Below, piece by piece: positions 44,193 to 56,234 of a DNA stretch of 64,000 nt. Each line of letters begins with the position of its first letter. Positions within the stretch are counted from its first letter, which is position 1. The notes below the pieces were generated by a model. The model saw only the letters and a program-made list of their open reading frames with translations, was not told the origin of the DNA and ran no database searches. The position numbers were made by a program, and so were the translations under genes. The stretch is from Heterodera schachtii (Eukaryota > Nematoda > Chromadorea > Rhabditida > Heteroderidae): NCBI GenBank assembly GCA_023374025.1, contig SIJG01000004.1, positions 3,218,595 through 3,282,594 on the forward strand. The letters run 5' to 3'.

Positions 44193-46838
44193 TCACCAAC
44201 AAAAGAGGGGTCAACGCAGTGAAAAGAGTTCGTCAGATTATGTGGTGTGAATGAATTTGGCACTTAACAAATTAGTCGATCATTTGGAATTATTGCATGA
44301 AAATTGTTGCTTTGATATATTTTCTTTCGTTTTTTAATTCGAAAAAATTTTGTTTTTCGAATTTGCTTAGGGATTGAACAGAAATGATGGATTTTGTGGA
44401 CAAAAAAAAAGTGGAGCCCAGTTGAGGTAAACCGTGTTAAATTGCTATGTTTCGAAAAGCAGCAGTTGACAGTGTCGTGCAATATGTGAAGAGAGAGTGA
44501 TGGAATGTGGTGACAATGAGCGAAAATCAACCCTTATATAGCAAATTAAGACGCTTCTTTTCCAGTAAAAAGTTTCACTTTTGCCAGGCAACCAAAAGGG
44601 GCCTATAAAGGAAGGTGTTTTACACCAGTCGATCAGATCATACTCATAATTTTGAAACTTCTGGTACAAGGTCACTTTGTGACAAAATTTAGTCATTTTT
44701 TGTACAGAAATTTTGTTTAACAAATCACATTAAAATTACAAATTTGGCAAAATGCGCCGCAAAAAATAGTCAAAAAAACTGATTTTTTGAGCCCGATTGC
44801 TTTTGATTTTTAAGCGCTATTTTGGCAAATAAGCTTTTAAAGTTTTTAATATTCGACCCTTTTAAATAATTACAAATCATAGTTGCTTTGTTCTCATTTG
44901 TAGGAGGTTATTTACTATGGCAGAATTGTTATTGTCTAATGGACAAGCGTTGGCCATCCGACGCGTTGGCACTGTCATCGGACGGAAATTCGGGCAAAAT
45001 GCCGTAACAGAAAGGAAATTTGAAAAAGGACGGGGCAAATTGGCGGATTTGAGGAAATGTCTTACTATTTTCAAAAAAATTTCTATTGCACGGGAGCGAG
45101 ATTTTTTCTCCATAAATTGGGGACAAACAAAAAAGTCGGGATTGGATTTCTAAAAAGTCTTAAATTTAGGGGTGTAAAATAACTAAATTTTATTCAAAAA
45201 GCAACAAAAATAACAAATCACTACTGAGATAAATGATTTTCTATAAAAATATAATACAGTTATACGCGAATACAAATAAAATACAGTAGTTATACAATAA
45301 AGTGCTGTCATTTGGCCTGCCTATTTATTCAAGACGCCTTATCAAATCGTCGGTCCATTGATAGCTTGTCTGGTAATAATTGTCCTGAACAATGCTCAGC
45401 ACATCGAATTTGCGCTCCACCGCCTCAAAGTTGTTCATGCTTATCCACTTCTGCAGCACCGTTTTTTTTTACATTTTCCGTGTACTGTCCCCACGCAGTG
45501 TACGATCGAGTACGGTAGCTACCAAAATCATTGTTCCGTCGTCGGCTAAACTTAAACCCAGGGGTGCGATCTGTCCTTATTTGTAAGATTTGTCCTTATT
45601 TGGAGGGAGTGACCAAAATTTGTCCCGATTTCTTAAATAAACTCATATTTTGGAAATTTTATGGCATAATATCACTATTTTATTAATAAAATATAAAATA
45701 TTATGGTAAAATTTGGTCATTTTTTGACAAAAACCTGTTAACAAATCGCTTAAAAAATCGCAAAATTTTTCCCGGCGCCCCCGCCCCCGCCCCCGCCCCC
45801 GTCCCCGGGGACGGGACAGGTTTTTGGGGCTCACCCCCGTCCCCGTCCCCGTGATTCAGACCCCCGCATCCCCCGCCCCCGCGACCTTCACCCCCGCGGG
45901 GGCGCGGGGGTGAAAAATACACCCCTGAGAATGGCATATTCGTGAAATTAAAGACAAAAATTTATACAATTTTGAATTTTTTAACCTTCTTTTACAAATT
46001 TTTATGAAATAAAGTAAATTGCTTATATTTTTGAAAATATTTGTGGTTTAGTGGTTGGTGCTTCAACATTAACAATACTTTTTGTTACGAGTTCGACACC
46101 GGTTGACGTTTTCTTTTGATTTTATTTTTTTTCTGATTAATATAGGGTTTTTCTTTATGTTCTTATTTCTAAGAAATGTTCTGATTTGAGGGTATTGCCT
46201 TATTTTCAACTAAAAGAGGAAAATTTCTGAAAAATTTGGCTAATTTCTAGCAAAATTCACATATCTTTAAAGAAAAATTTTCCCGGCGGCGCCTACCGGC
46301 ACCGCCGGACCTCTCTCATCGCGCATTCACCAAGTTTTTTGGAAAAATGTGCCGCAAAAAATGTTAAAAATCTGATTTAGTGATCCTGAATGCATTGAAT
46401 TTTACGATTTGCTTATTTCCTCCCCAAAAGAACGAATAAATTGTAAAAATATTTGAAGCAATTTTGCAACCCTGGATTAATAGACAAAAATACCATAAAA
46501 ATTGACTATTTTTGGCATATTTGTAATCCCTAAATTTGGTCATTTTTAGACAAAATCTGTGCAATTATACCAAAAAGAATTAAATCGAGGCGATATATCA
46601 AATAAAGGAATGTGGAGCCAAACACATCATTCAAAAAAAATTAATTTTTGTGAAATTTTTTGGAGCTAATTAAACGCAAACTCCCGCCCCCGTCCCCGGG
46701 GGCGAGTCATTTCGTCACCCCCGTCCCCGCCCCCGCGACTCTGACCCCAGCAATCCCCCGCCCCCGTGAAAAGCCACCCCCGCCCACGGGGCTCGAACCC
46801 TAATTTTTTGTCGAAAAATTTTTTAAAATTAATTTTAG
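44193..46838. other. 2.6-kb repeat-rich intergenic stretch
   Basis: Contains a dispersed repeat (45171-45215), remnants of the TGTCCTTATTT hAT-like family (45557-45640), GC hairpin words (about 46285), and two low-complexity CCCCCG tracts (45775-45915, 46680-46800). A frame at 44917-45153 (MAELLLSNGQALAIRRVG) is open but unrecognised and has no relatives here. Confidence 0.45.
45325..45450 (-). pseudogene. orphan terminal exon of an unrecognised gene
   Basis: After GGTGCTGCAG on the minus strand the sequence reads KWISMNNFEAVERKFDVLSI, continuing to TDDLIRRLE-stop at 45325. The composition is protein-like and unlike the surrounding repeats. No upstream exons were found. Confidence 0.35.
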
Positions 46839-46908
46839 GCCATTGTCGCCACCAGCGGAAGAAGAAAAGGAAGAAAAAGCGGATCAAAGCAACCAAATTG
46901 TCGTCTGA
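46839..46908 (+). pseudogene. orphan exon 5 of the F-box-like family
   Basis: After AATTTTAG the sequence reads PLSPPAEEEKEEKADQSNQ and ends IVV-stop. Either a leftover of a deleted gene, or a distal alternative last exon for the gene at 42044, which has the right splice phase but is 2.9 kb away. Confidence 0.55.
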
Positions 46909-47615
46909 ATTTGAAAAATCATCGATCTCAATTTGTTGTGCTTATTTTCACTCAGAAAAGCTTTTGTTAATTCTTTCGTTACAATTGTATAAAACATTTA
47001 TTTTATTGGCTTTTTTGTTGAGCAATTTGTTAATTATCAATGTAACGATTATCTAGAGAATTTGGAAATACAGCAATTAAGGTTTTTCACTCGTCCCCCC
47101 CCCCCACTTAGAAAAATTTAACGAATTTGGCCATTATTTTGGTTAGCAGACCTTTTAATCTCCTCCATCCCTTTCAAATTGGTCTTTATGTTTTTACCAA
47201 CAAAAAAATGGCCGAAAGTTTGCTGCTTAAAACGAGAAAGGAATTTTTGGCATCCTAGAAGCATCTAACCAAGTTAAAAATACTATTCGCACGTATTTCA
47301 TGATTTTTTGCCCCTAATAATGGGTTTAGTGGCCCTACAAAATGTCCAAGCCATGAAATCACTTTAATGTTACAAAAAATATTTTAAATGAAAATTTCAA
47401 ATTTTTTTTGTCGGAACATCCATAAAAATTTAAAAAACGAAAGAACGAATAAATGTGTTTATGTATTCGAAGAATCAACAAATGAAAGTGAGTATTTCTG
47501 AGAGAGAAAATGAATGAGCATCAAATCCGTTTACAATTGGTGAGATCGATCATTTCAACAAATATAATTATAATTCACTTCTGCGAAATTAAACGACATT
47601 TTCACAAATAATAAT
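46909..47615. other. intergenic, no gene seen
   Basis: AT-rich with a short C-run at 47094-47105. Nothing conserved except the 3' flank of the gene at 47616. Confidence 0.4.
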
Positions 47616-48952
47616 TCATTCCGCTGCTGATCCACTGGGCCCGGGAGTCGTCGAGAACATTTTTTCGTTGCTTTCATCCGCTTTTTCTTCTTCCGCTGTC
47701 AATGGCCTAAAATTAAGTGAAATTTGAATTGAGTAATTGTGAATTATCTTTTACACTCACCCAATGCAATTATTGAAAGAAAGCATAAAATAAACATTGT
47801 TCAATTTGGAATTTTTGTCTTTCTGCTGCTGAATTGCCGCCGTCTTCCCATTAATTGGGCATCGCTTCATCAGCCAATTGCTAGGATAACGCAACACTTC
47901 GTCCATTGTCAGTTTTTCTTTGGTCCGTTCGTTCTCCAATTCAAAAAGGTCAATTGGTGTTGAACTGTTCAGTCCAAAATTCACTTGGTAACTGACAGAA
48001 GAAGTGGCACGGAGAAACGCCTAAGCAATGGAAACGCAAATTAAAGGCAACCAATTAGTCAATCGTTTAATGAAAGTGGTCACACACCTCTTTGAAACTG
48101 TTGATCCATTTGAGATTTGGTGGTGGTCGATCCAAAGAGGCAGTGCAGCGCAATTTCTTCGGCCGTCCATCGGTGGTCGAAATGTGTAACCATTTGGACA
48201 GCGCATGGCCAGCAGTTGGAGTTGCTTTTGGCCCATTAGAATTAACAATTGCTTCGGGAAACACACCAAATGAATCGATGGAATGCAATTGTTTGAGATC
48301 GGTAAGAATTGTCGGCGATGTGAAACGAAGCAAAGTGTTCAAATGGTCGGCATTGCCAAAGCGCAAATGATGGACATTTGTTGTCGTAAAAATGGGCCAA
48401 ATTTGACGGACAAATACATCCCAAATCGGGCGGACATTGCTTCCGGTTTCGGGTGTATGAAAATGCAAATACAAATTGGTGCCATTGTCCCAAATTTGCT
48501 TGTTGGAGCGGAGAAATTTGATGACGGAATGATCAATGTACCTGAAAAAAGGAGCAACATAAAATGCGTTACTCAGATAAAATTTTTGTCGTATTACTCA
48601 ATCCGAAGGAAAAGAAAGCGAATTTTGTTCGGCAACGGATAATCGGGCCATGGAAAGTCCACATAATCGTCATCAATACGTACAGACAGTGTTGCTTTTG
48701 GTCTTGTTATGTCCTTGTAAATTCTGATAAGTCTCCAAATTGTCAATTCTGATTTGCCATCGAAATGCGCGTCCACCAAAACATCGAAACGCGGAGAGAG
48801 CAGTGCCAATGTGAGGCCGAGTTCAACACGTTCAAAATAGGGGAGAATGTCCATCAAAACATCCGTACAAATCCATCTGAAATGTGTGAGAACATTAATT
48901 AAATAATAAAATTTGAATTGCCTCACATTTTCTTTAATTGTCGGTGGTTCAT
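47616..48952 (-). CDS. intact F-box-like family protein, 369 aa
   Basis: Exons 48927-48952, 48598-48876, 48088-48541, 47761-48020 and 47616-47706 total 1110 nt in frame. The first exon is longer than in most members (MNHRQLKK) and ends AAAAT-GTGAGG, like the loci at 5652 and 61862. F-box-like WICTDVLMDILPYFERVELG (about 10-29), then LALLSPRFDVLVDAHFDGKS. Exon 3 (about 102-253) has YIDHSVIKFLRSNK and GHALSKWLH. Exon 4 ends CIG. The 30-aa tail is acidic, then PGPSGSAAE. It is the best-preserved representative of its subgroup; the locus at 59121 is its broken sister. Confidence 0.82.
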
Positions 48953-48977
48953 TTTATGGCAATTAGCTGAGTACACT

Positions 48978-48994
48978 TTTGTCGTAAGTTATAA
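48978..48994 (-). promoter_or_regulatory. family-wide 5' element
   Basis: On the minus strand TTATAACTTACGAC is followed by AAAAGTGTACTCAGCTAATTG just before the ATG. It is shared with 53597, 57498 and, in diverged form, the plus-strand loci. Confidence 0.5.
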
Positions 48995-49110
48995 TTGCAA
49001 AAAATGACAATATCTGTCAATTTTTCTGTCTTTTATATCGGGTTTCTTTTCTCGTAAATCGGACTGATTTTTTAAAATTTTTATTTTCACCTTTTCTGTT
49101 CCGTCTTATG

Positions 49111-49698
49111 CAGGGCTGCCAGATTAAAATTTTCAAAAGCCTCATTTGGCAAGCAAAAAAGCCTCATTTTGGGTCAAAAAGCCTCATTTTTACAAAATTT
49201 ATTCAAAACACGCTTAAAATGTTCAAATGTTGTATTTTTGACTGTCCATGATCAATTTGAGCAATTTTTGTTAAAAATAAGCATTTTTTGGGATTCTGAA
49301 CATGAAAAACGAAGTTGATTTTTTTGCGGCACTTTTTTCAAAACATTTCGGGGAATAAGGGGCCGGCGGTGCCGATAGGCGCCGCCGGGAAAATTTTTGT
49401 AATTTTTAATGCAATTTGTTAACAGATTTGTCCACAAAATGGCCAAATTTTGTGATTTTGAACAAATTTTTAAGAAAATAAAGGACTTTTAGGGCCTGGC
49501 GGTGCCGATAGGCGCCGCCAGGGAAAAAATTGAGAATTTTGACCATATCTTTAGCAGATTTTCGTTAAAAAAATTCTTTATTTTGCGATTTTTCTCAAAA
49601 AACCACAAAAAACCTCAAAGCCTCATTTTGAAAATTTAGCCTCATTGACCTACCAAAAAACCACAAAATGAGCTAAAGCCTCACATCTGGCAACCCTG
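49111..49698. mobile_element. hAT-like element, 588 bp
   Basis: Ends CAGGGCTGCCAGAT and ATCTGGCAACCCTG with exact 8-bp duplication GTCTTATG (49103-49110, 49699-49706). The duplicated region near 57665 has the empty site (CCGTCTTATGTAATGC). Contains AAAGCCTCATTT words and two GC hairpin words. A truncated reverse copy lies at about 51220-51306. Confidence 0.92.
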
Positions 49699-49706
49699 GT
49701 CTTATG

Positions 49707-50124
49707 TAATGCTTAAAGGGCAGGTTTTCCGTCTCAAACAATTTCAGATTTTTTACATGAAAAATGACAAGCGCGCCTCTAATTTGCATTTTTTCTCATC
49801 ATTTTCGCATATCAAAACCTGGAAAATAAGTCTATTTTAGGGTGTTCGGGGTTGCTGAATACGAATTAACATTTTATTGCCCCTTTCTTAACATTGAACC
49901 CCAAATAGGTATAAACATAAAACAGCAAAATAAATTCTAAGTCTTGTGTATTCGAACGAAAGAATCAACAAAAGAAAGTGGGAGAGAATTTCGGAGAGAA
50001 AATAAATGAGCATTAAATCAAATCAAATTCCAATCGGTGAGATCATCTACCATTTCACAAATATAATTAATTCACTTCCGCGCAATTAGCCGACAGTTTC
50101 CATGCTTTGATCCGCTTTTTCTTA
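49707..50124. repeat. duplicated intergenic segment (partner at 57670-59120)
   Basis: 49707-50340 matches 57677-57875 plus 58931-59370. The partner copy contains the insertion 57876-58930, which this copy lacks, so each copy proves the other's insertion. Confidence 0.75.
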
Positions 50125-50808
50125 TTATTTTTCCGCTGGTGGCGATAATGGCCTTAAATTAAGTGAAATTTGAATTTGGGTGAATTATCTTTTACACTCA
50201 CCCAATCCAATTATTGTCATAAAGCACAAAATACACTTTGTTCAAATTGGCATCCGAATTTTCGACGTTTTCCCATTTAACCGCCGCCGTTTCTCCATTC
50301 ATTGGACATCGCTTCAACAGAAAAATGAAAAGATGGCCTGTCACTCGGAACCGCTCAGTTGGGCGCGCACGGTTGGGCGCCAGCATGTTTTTCCACGATA
50401 GCTTTTTTCTTTGGCACCCAAATCCAACAATCTTGGTATCATTTGAAAGCTCTTAACATGCTCTATTAGCCTTACCAAAAGCAAAAGGATTTTCAAGCCT
50501 GGAAAAATTTTATTAAGAAAAAACTTAAAAAATTTCGACTTTTTGCAATTTTCATAATATAACTCTATTGATAATTGTCTAATGGTTAAGCAATAGCTTA
50601 GAAAAAGCTTCAAAACAGATTAAGCTTTCGAATGATACCAAGATTGTTGGATTTGGATGACAAAGAAAAAAGTTATAGAAAGTTATAGTGGAAAAATATG
50701 CTGGCGCCCAACCGTGCGCGCCCAAACGTGAGCGCCCAACCGTGAGCGCCCAACCGTGCGCGCCCAACTGAGGTAGACCGCTGTCACTTGCTCCAATGTC
50801 AGGGCAAA
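50125..50808 (-). pseudogene. F-box-like family 3' fragment interrupted by an element
   Basis: Exon 5 50125-50152 (PLSPPAEK-stop). The 3' part of exon 4 runs from 50202 to 50345, is interrupted by 50346-50780, resumes at 50781 and ends near 50808, where exon homology stops. It is the paralogue of exon 4 at 59237-59502. No exons 1-3. Confidence 0.7.
50346..50780. mobile_element. word-array TIR element 2 (GTTGGGCGC words)
   Basis: Tips CGGAACCGCTCAGTT and AACTGAGGTAGACCG. 8-bp duplication CTGTCACT (50338-50345, 50781-50788) in exon 4; the empty site is at about 59373. Two words on the left and five inverse words on the right read GTTGGGCGC(N)CACG. The core is shared with 61298-61759 in the opposite orientation. 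Confidence 0.88.
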
Positions 50809-51315
50809 ATGTCGCGAATTTAAAAAATGAACATAATGTCATAATATTCATAAAAAAAATTAAATTCAAAATTTTTTTTTAAAAATTCCAAAAAAGTTAA
50901 ATCAATTTTGAGTAGAGCTGAGCGGGATCGGGACGGGAAAAGTTTTTTGGAAAAACTGCCCACAAATAATTTTGAAATTTAGCAAGCTAATAAAGCAATT
51001 TAAGGGCTATCGTATGATAACAAGATTGTGTAATTTGGTTGCGTCTAAGAAAAGTTATGAGTGAATTTAGTCAAAAATGTAGCAAATTTTGCACTTTTTT
51101 TCCTTCGACCCACCACGGGGGGTACCCCCCCCCCCCTTCTCCAAGCCCAAATCCTGGGACCATCAGTGACGGACTATCAAAATATAACAATTGAACATTT
51201 TAACGTATTTTGAATAAATTTGTAATGAGGCTTTTTGACCAAAAATGAGGTTTTTTTTTTGCACGCCAAATGAGACTTGAAAATTTTAATCTACTGGCTA
51301 CCCTGGTAATAATGG
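50809..51315. other. repeat remnants, no gene
   Basis: Includes a C-run (51126-51138) and the truncated hAT-like fragment 51220-51306 (GTAGCCAGTAGATTAAAATT on the minus strand). Confidence 0.45.
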
Positions 51316-52081
51316 GGCGCGCTGTCAAAATGTCGTTGCGTCGAAATGTCGCCGCGTCATAATGTCGCCGCGTCGAAATGTCGCCGCGTCATAATGTCGC
51401 CGCGTCGAAATGTCGCCGCGTCATAATGTCGCCCAAGCTAAAAAGAGTCAAAATGTCGCCAAGCCAAAAAATTAGTGAAAAAGTCGAAAAATTATACAAT
51501 TATTAGTTTTAAAATACTATTATACCTATTTTCAATTTAACAATACACCCATACACTCTTAATGATCGTTTCACATTTTATTTCCTTTACAAACGTTAAC
51601 CACCAAATTTCACACACTAAAGTTAAGCATATTTCATGCAAAACTGCTTTATTTTTAGTCAATTGCGACAAGCCGAATGAATGCCGTGTCAGCAAGCCGT
51701 GCATGTTCCTTAAAATTGTCCATTCGAACTTCTTTTTTTTTTGTCAATCTTCGAATAATTAGAAATATTACATGTTTTCTCTGCCAGTTTTTATTGTTTT
51801 GTGTTCTTTAAACGATTCTGATAAACTGTTAATGAACTTAGTATTTTCAAAAAAAATATATAGTTTTCGACTTTTTCACTAATTTTTTGGCTTGGCGACA
51901 TTTTGACTCTTTTTAGCTTGGGCGACATTTCGACGCGGCGACATTATGACGCGGCGATATTATGACGCAGCGACATTATGACGCGGCGACATTTCGACTC
52001 ATTTTAGCTTGGGCGACATTTCGACGCGGCGACATTATGACGCGGCGACATTTCGACGCAGCGACATTTTGACGGGCAGCG
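51316..52081. mobile_element. word-array TIR element 3 (ATGTCGCCGCGTC words)
   Basis: The left end has about eight AATGTCGCCGCGTC words and the right end about eight inverse words (GACGCGGCGACATT), with AAGCTAAAA motifs at the inner edges. The probable 8-bp duplication is AATAATGG (51308-51315, 52082-52089). The AT-rich core contains no long frame. Confidence 0.8.
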
Positions 52082-52360
52082 AATAATGGAGAATCTGGAT
52101 AAAATTGGTTTTGAGCAATTTTAAGTTTTGGGACCTCCGATAAAAATTTTTCACCAAATTCCAATTGACCACTCAAATGACCCATTTTTCAAATACATAT
52201 ATTGAACAAAAATTCTAAAACAATCAGACAAATAAATGTGTAAGAATCAACAAAGGCATTTCTGAGAGAGAGAATAAACATCAAATTCATTTGCAATTTG
52301 TGCGATCGTCGGCAATTTCTCAAATATAATTAATTCATTTCCGCTAACTCAGACGACATT

Positions 52361-53597
52361 TTAGTTGCTTTGATCCGCTTTTTCTTTCGTTGATGGAGAC
52401 AATGGCCTAAAATTAAGTGTTTATTTTTTCAAAATCAAATTCTGTTGGTTGCTGCTCACCCAATGGGACGATTGCCATGCCACAACTCAAATTGGACATT
52501 GTTCAAATTGTCGTCCCAATTTTCGTCGTTTTCCCACTGAACCGTCTCCCCAATTGGACATCGCTTCAACAGCCAATTAACATCATCATAACGTGACACT
52601 TTCTCCAAAATAAGCTTTTCATTGGTCCGTTCATTCACCGATTCAAATGGCTCAATTGGCATTGTTTTCACATGATCAATTCGAATAATATAACTGGCGG
52701 AAGAAATGGCACGGAGAAATGCCTAAACAAAAAGAAAACGCAAATCAAAGGCAATCAAATCAGTCAAATATGGTCGACCACCTCCTTCAAATTGTTGATC
52801 CATTCAAGATTTGATCCATTAAAACAATAATAACAATGCAATCGCTTCGGTTGTCCATTTTTGCTCGGCGTGTTCAACCATTTGGACAACATTTGGCCAG
52901 CAGTTGCATTTGGTCCATCATCAGCGATCACCGTGGGCAACAGATAATAGGAATCAATTGAATTCAGATGATCAAGATCGGTCAGAATTGTTGGCGAAAT
53001 CAGACGACGCAATTTGTCCAAATGGGTAGGACCGGCAAAGCTCAAATGGCGAATGTTTGTCGCAAAAATTGGCCAAATTTCTCGGACAAAAATATCCCAA
53101 ATTGGCTTAACGTTTGCAATAGACAACTCCAATTTGGTGCCCATTCTGTCCCAAATTTGTTTGTTGGAACGGAGAAATTCAATGACGGAATGGTCAATGT
53201 AGCTGAAGAAATATAAAAAAATAAGCCTTAAAATACATAAGTTTACATTACCGAATATTAAGATGCTTAAAGCGGATTTTGTTTGGCAGCGAATAGTCCG
53301 GCAACGGAAATGCCACCAATTTGTCATCGATCAAAACAGATAACTTCGATTCTGGTTCTTCGTCCTTGTCAATTTTTATGTAATTCCAAATTGTCAATTC
53401 GGTTTTGCCATCAAAATGTTTGTCCACCAAAACATCGAAACGGTCGGAAAGCAATGCCATTTTGAGACCAAGTTCAACACGTTTAAAAGATGGGAAAATG
53501 TCCATCCAAACGTCGCCACAAATCCAACTGAAACATGGGAAATTAGGGAAAAAAATTTGTAATTTTATTTACGAAAATTGCTTTACCATCTGTTCAT
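52361..53597 (-). CDS. intact F-box-like family protein, 338 aa
   Basis: Exons 53587-53597, 53252-53527, 52782-53202, 52460-52722 and 52361-52406 total 1017 nt in frame. It begins MNRCWICGDVWMDIFPSF; the first exon ends GATG rather than GACG. Exon 3 (about 97-236) has YIDHSVIEFLRSNK, KPIWDIFVREIWP and GQMLSKWLN. Exon 4 (237-323) has IEPFESVNERTNEKLIL and WLLKRCPI. Tail PLSPSTKEKADQSN. A TTACGAC element precedes it at about 53625-53638. The 3' flank is duplicated downstream of the pseudogene at 15917. Confidence 0.82.
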
Positions 53598-54845
53598 TTT
53601 TTTGCTAAAATTTTGCACAGTTTTGTCGTAAGTTGTGATGGTTAACAAAGTAAAAAACTTTCTGTATATTCCAAAAAGTAAGCAGAAAAAGATTTGGCTC
53701 TAGTGCACTTTATGAGTCCAATCAATTGACAATACCTGGTTTTTATACAATAAACCCTATCTTTTTGGTAGCATTCGAAAGCACAAAGTCTAAATTATGT
53801 ATTGATTGGACTCATAAAGAGCACTAGAGCCAAAGATTTTTTGATTTGATTGCTTTATTTATTTTCTAATCAAATCAACAATTTATAAATTCTAAGCAGG
53901 AAAACTTAGTTGACTTTTGATTTGAGCAAACACTTTATTTTTCCAACCATCGGTTTTTCATATTATTTCAAACAAAAAATTTAATGGGAAAGGTCTGTCG
54001 GTGTCGAAAGACTCTGCCGAAGAAATTTTGTAAAACATTTTGAATAAAAAACAAGTTTTGGCATAAATTTTGCAAATTTAAAGGAATGAATGGGGTCCGA
54101 AGGCGGGAAATTTTTTCCGTTGGGGGCCAAAATCCTTTTAAAAACACTGCGAGTTATTTTTGTTGTTAAGATACGCATTCTATAAAGGACAAGGATTTTC
54201 AAAAAAAAATCTTACCAAGTGTATTTTTTGAAAAATTCGTAAATATTTTTGAATTTTCAAAAAAACAGCATAAAAATGCCATGAAGCGAAAAATTAAAAG
54301 AATCCTTTTTAAAATTTGTATAGTCACTGAAATTGAACTGAAAAAATAGATGTAGAAAAAAGCGAAAACATGAGAAAAAAAACTTATAGAATTGTGGAAT
54401 CAACTCGATAAAGAATTAATAAAAACAAATTCTTTAAATCAGTTTAAAACAAAACTTAAAACTTCACTAGGGTAATACGTAAGACCGGAAAAGATAGAAT
54501 TATAATAAATTCCTAAGTGATTTGGTATTATTATGTTCCAACCCCTTTTGACTTTGACCTCAAATTATTTTTATTTATTTTCACATATTTTTGTCTTTAA
54601 TTCTTGTGATCATTCATATATTTTATTTTATCACTTACTCTACGACACATTTATCTGATAGTCATCAGAGTAAGTGGTTTTCGCCCTTCTGATGACTTTT
54701 TTACTTTTATGAATAAATAAAAAAAAATAAATAAATGTAAGAATTAACAAAGAAAGCATTTATGACGAGAAAATGATGAGACCATCAAATCAAATTCCAA
54801 TTAGTGAGATGGACCATTTCTCAAATATAATTATTTTCGTTGCTT
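53598..54845. other. intergenic with one small MITE
   Basis: Beyond the MITE (53696-53831) this is AT-rich non-coding sequence. A direct or inverted pair TACTCTACGACACATT / TGATGACT near 54640-54700 was seen but not assigned. Confidence 0.4.
53696..53831. mobile_element. 136-bp MITE
   Basis: Inverted ends GGCTCTAGTGC and GCACTAGAGCC, extending to TTTATGAGTCCAATCAAT. 8-bp duplication AAAGATTT (53688-53695, 53832-53839). Confidence 0.85.
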
Positions 54846-55520
54846 TCATTCGTCCGCTTTTTCTTTTTCTTCCGCTGGTGGCGACAATGGCCTAATAATT
54901 TTTTTTTTAATTTTTAGACAAAATCAAAATGAATGCCGTTTCGGAGTCTCACCCAATGCAATTAATGCCACCCAGAAAATAAATTTAACATTGTTCAAAT
55001 TGACAACCGAATTTTCGTCGTTTTTCCACTGATTTCGTCGCCGCTTTTTCACTAATTGGACATCGCTTCAACAGCCAATCACTATCACCACCATAACGTG
55101 ACATTTCCTCCAGCGTCAGCTTCTCATTTGTTCGTTCGTTCACAAATTCAAATGGCTCGGCGTATGCGAACAGTTTAAATTGAACGGTGTAACTGACCGA
55201 AGCGGTGGCACAGAGAAAAGTTTAAACAAAACAAGCGTAAATAAAGTGGAAGCAATCAATTAGTCGATTCAAATCAAAGGCAATCAATCAATCAATTAGT
55301 CGATTAAAATCAAAGGCAATCATCAATCAATTAGTAGTCGATTAACAAAATTGTGGCCGGCCACCTTCTTGAAATTGTTGACCCATTCGAGATTTGATTG
55401 ATTCCACAAATAATTAAAACGCAATCACCTCGGTTGCCCGTCTTTTCTCCGCGTGTGAAACCATTTGGACAACGAACGCTTGGCCAGCGGAAGAAATTGC
55501 ATTTGGCCCATCACATTTTT
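54846..55520 (-). pseudogene. F-box-like family 3' fragment
   Basis: Exon 5 54846-54891, exon 4 54953-55221 and the end of exon 3 (about 55363-55520). The exon-4 acceptor is changed from AG to AA (GTTTAAAC). Exon 4 keeps PFEFVNERTNEKLTL and WLLKRCPIS, then runs into KAATKSVEKRRKF in a shifted frame, as in the locus at 61862. Confidence 0.68.
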
Positions 55521-55589
55521 TTTCAGGCTCAGAATCAGTTTCCGGGGATTTGCGAGGGTGTTGACTAGCTGATTAGTAGAGGCCCAAAT

Positions 55590-55840
55590 TTTCAAATTGC
55601 CGGGACCGGGACAAGGAAGATGGACCCGGGCGGGACCCCGGGAATTACGAATCTGAACTCGGATTTGTCCATTGCGAACACAGACCCTAATTCGAACAAA
55701 AAGTTAAAAATTTTCGGAAAGGGTCCGCTGGTGCAGAAAGGCTCCGCCAAACTAATCACGAATATTACATCCATTTCGGCCAATTTCGAATCCCGGACCC
55801 GAATTAGAACAAAAAATCGCAAATTTAAATTTTTTGAATT
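55590..55840. mobile_element. foldback family remnant
   Basis: Two head-to-tail arm copies (CTAATTCGAACAAAAAGTT, and CCCGGACCCGAATTAGAAC with AATCACGAATATTACATCC). Neighbouring CGGGACCGGG sequence resembles 62687-62730. Confidence 0.5.
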
Positions 55841-56234
55841 TCACATTTTTGGTCTAAACAACACTTAAACGATCTTTTATTGCAAAATTGTTAAAAAATT
55901 TAAGCTCTATTTGTCCATGGGAAGTAGGGGAAGTATCAAAAAATTTTACCAAATATCCGAAACTTTTGCTTTTAAATATTAATATATTATTTTATCCAAA
56001 AATTGGCTCAAAAAAAAGAATTTAGACCATTCTTATGTAATTATGAAATTTTAGACTGAATGAGTTATCTCAGATAGTTTTTGAGAGAAAAAGCACAAAT
56101 TTCTATGTTTTTCAGAAAATTGTTGTATTCAAAATAAGTGACATTTGCAACAAAAAGAAAATGAGAGCATCAAATCCGAATCCAATTGGTGAGATCGTTG
56201 ACCGTTTCTTAAACATAATTAATTTTCGTTGCTT
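55841..56234. other. intergenic, no gene seen
   Basis: AT-rich sequence between the foldback remnant and the 3' flank of the next gene. Confidence 0.4.

Noticed and set aside
44917..45153. 78-aa frame MAELLLSNGQALAIRRVG
   Set aside because: Unrecognised, single, with equally long antisense frames. Not enough to call a gene.
45775..46800. CCCCCG tracts as a CpG-rich gene
   Set aside because: Low-complexity repeats inside transposon remnants. The frames are Gly/Arg/Pro runs without start or splice support.
51316..52081. CRISPR-like appearance of regularly spaced words
   Set aside because: Spacers are 0-6 bases, arrays are inverted at the two ends, target duplications flank the element and the genome is eukaryotic.
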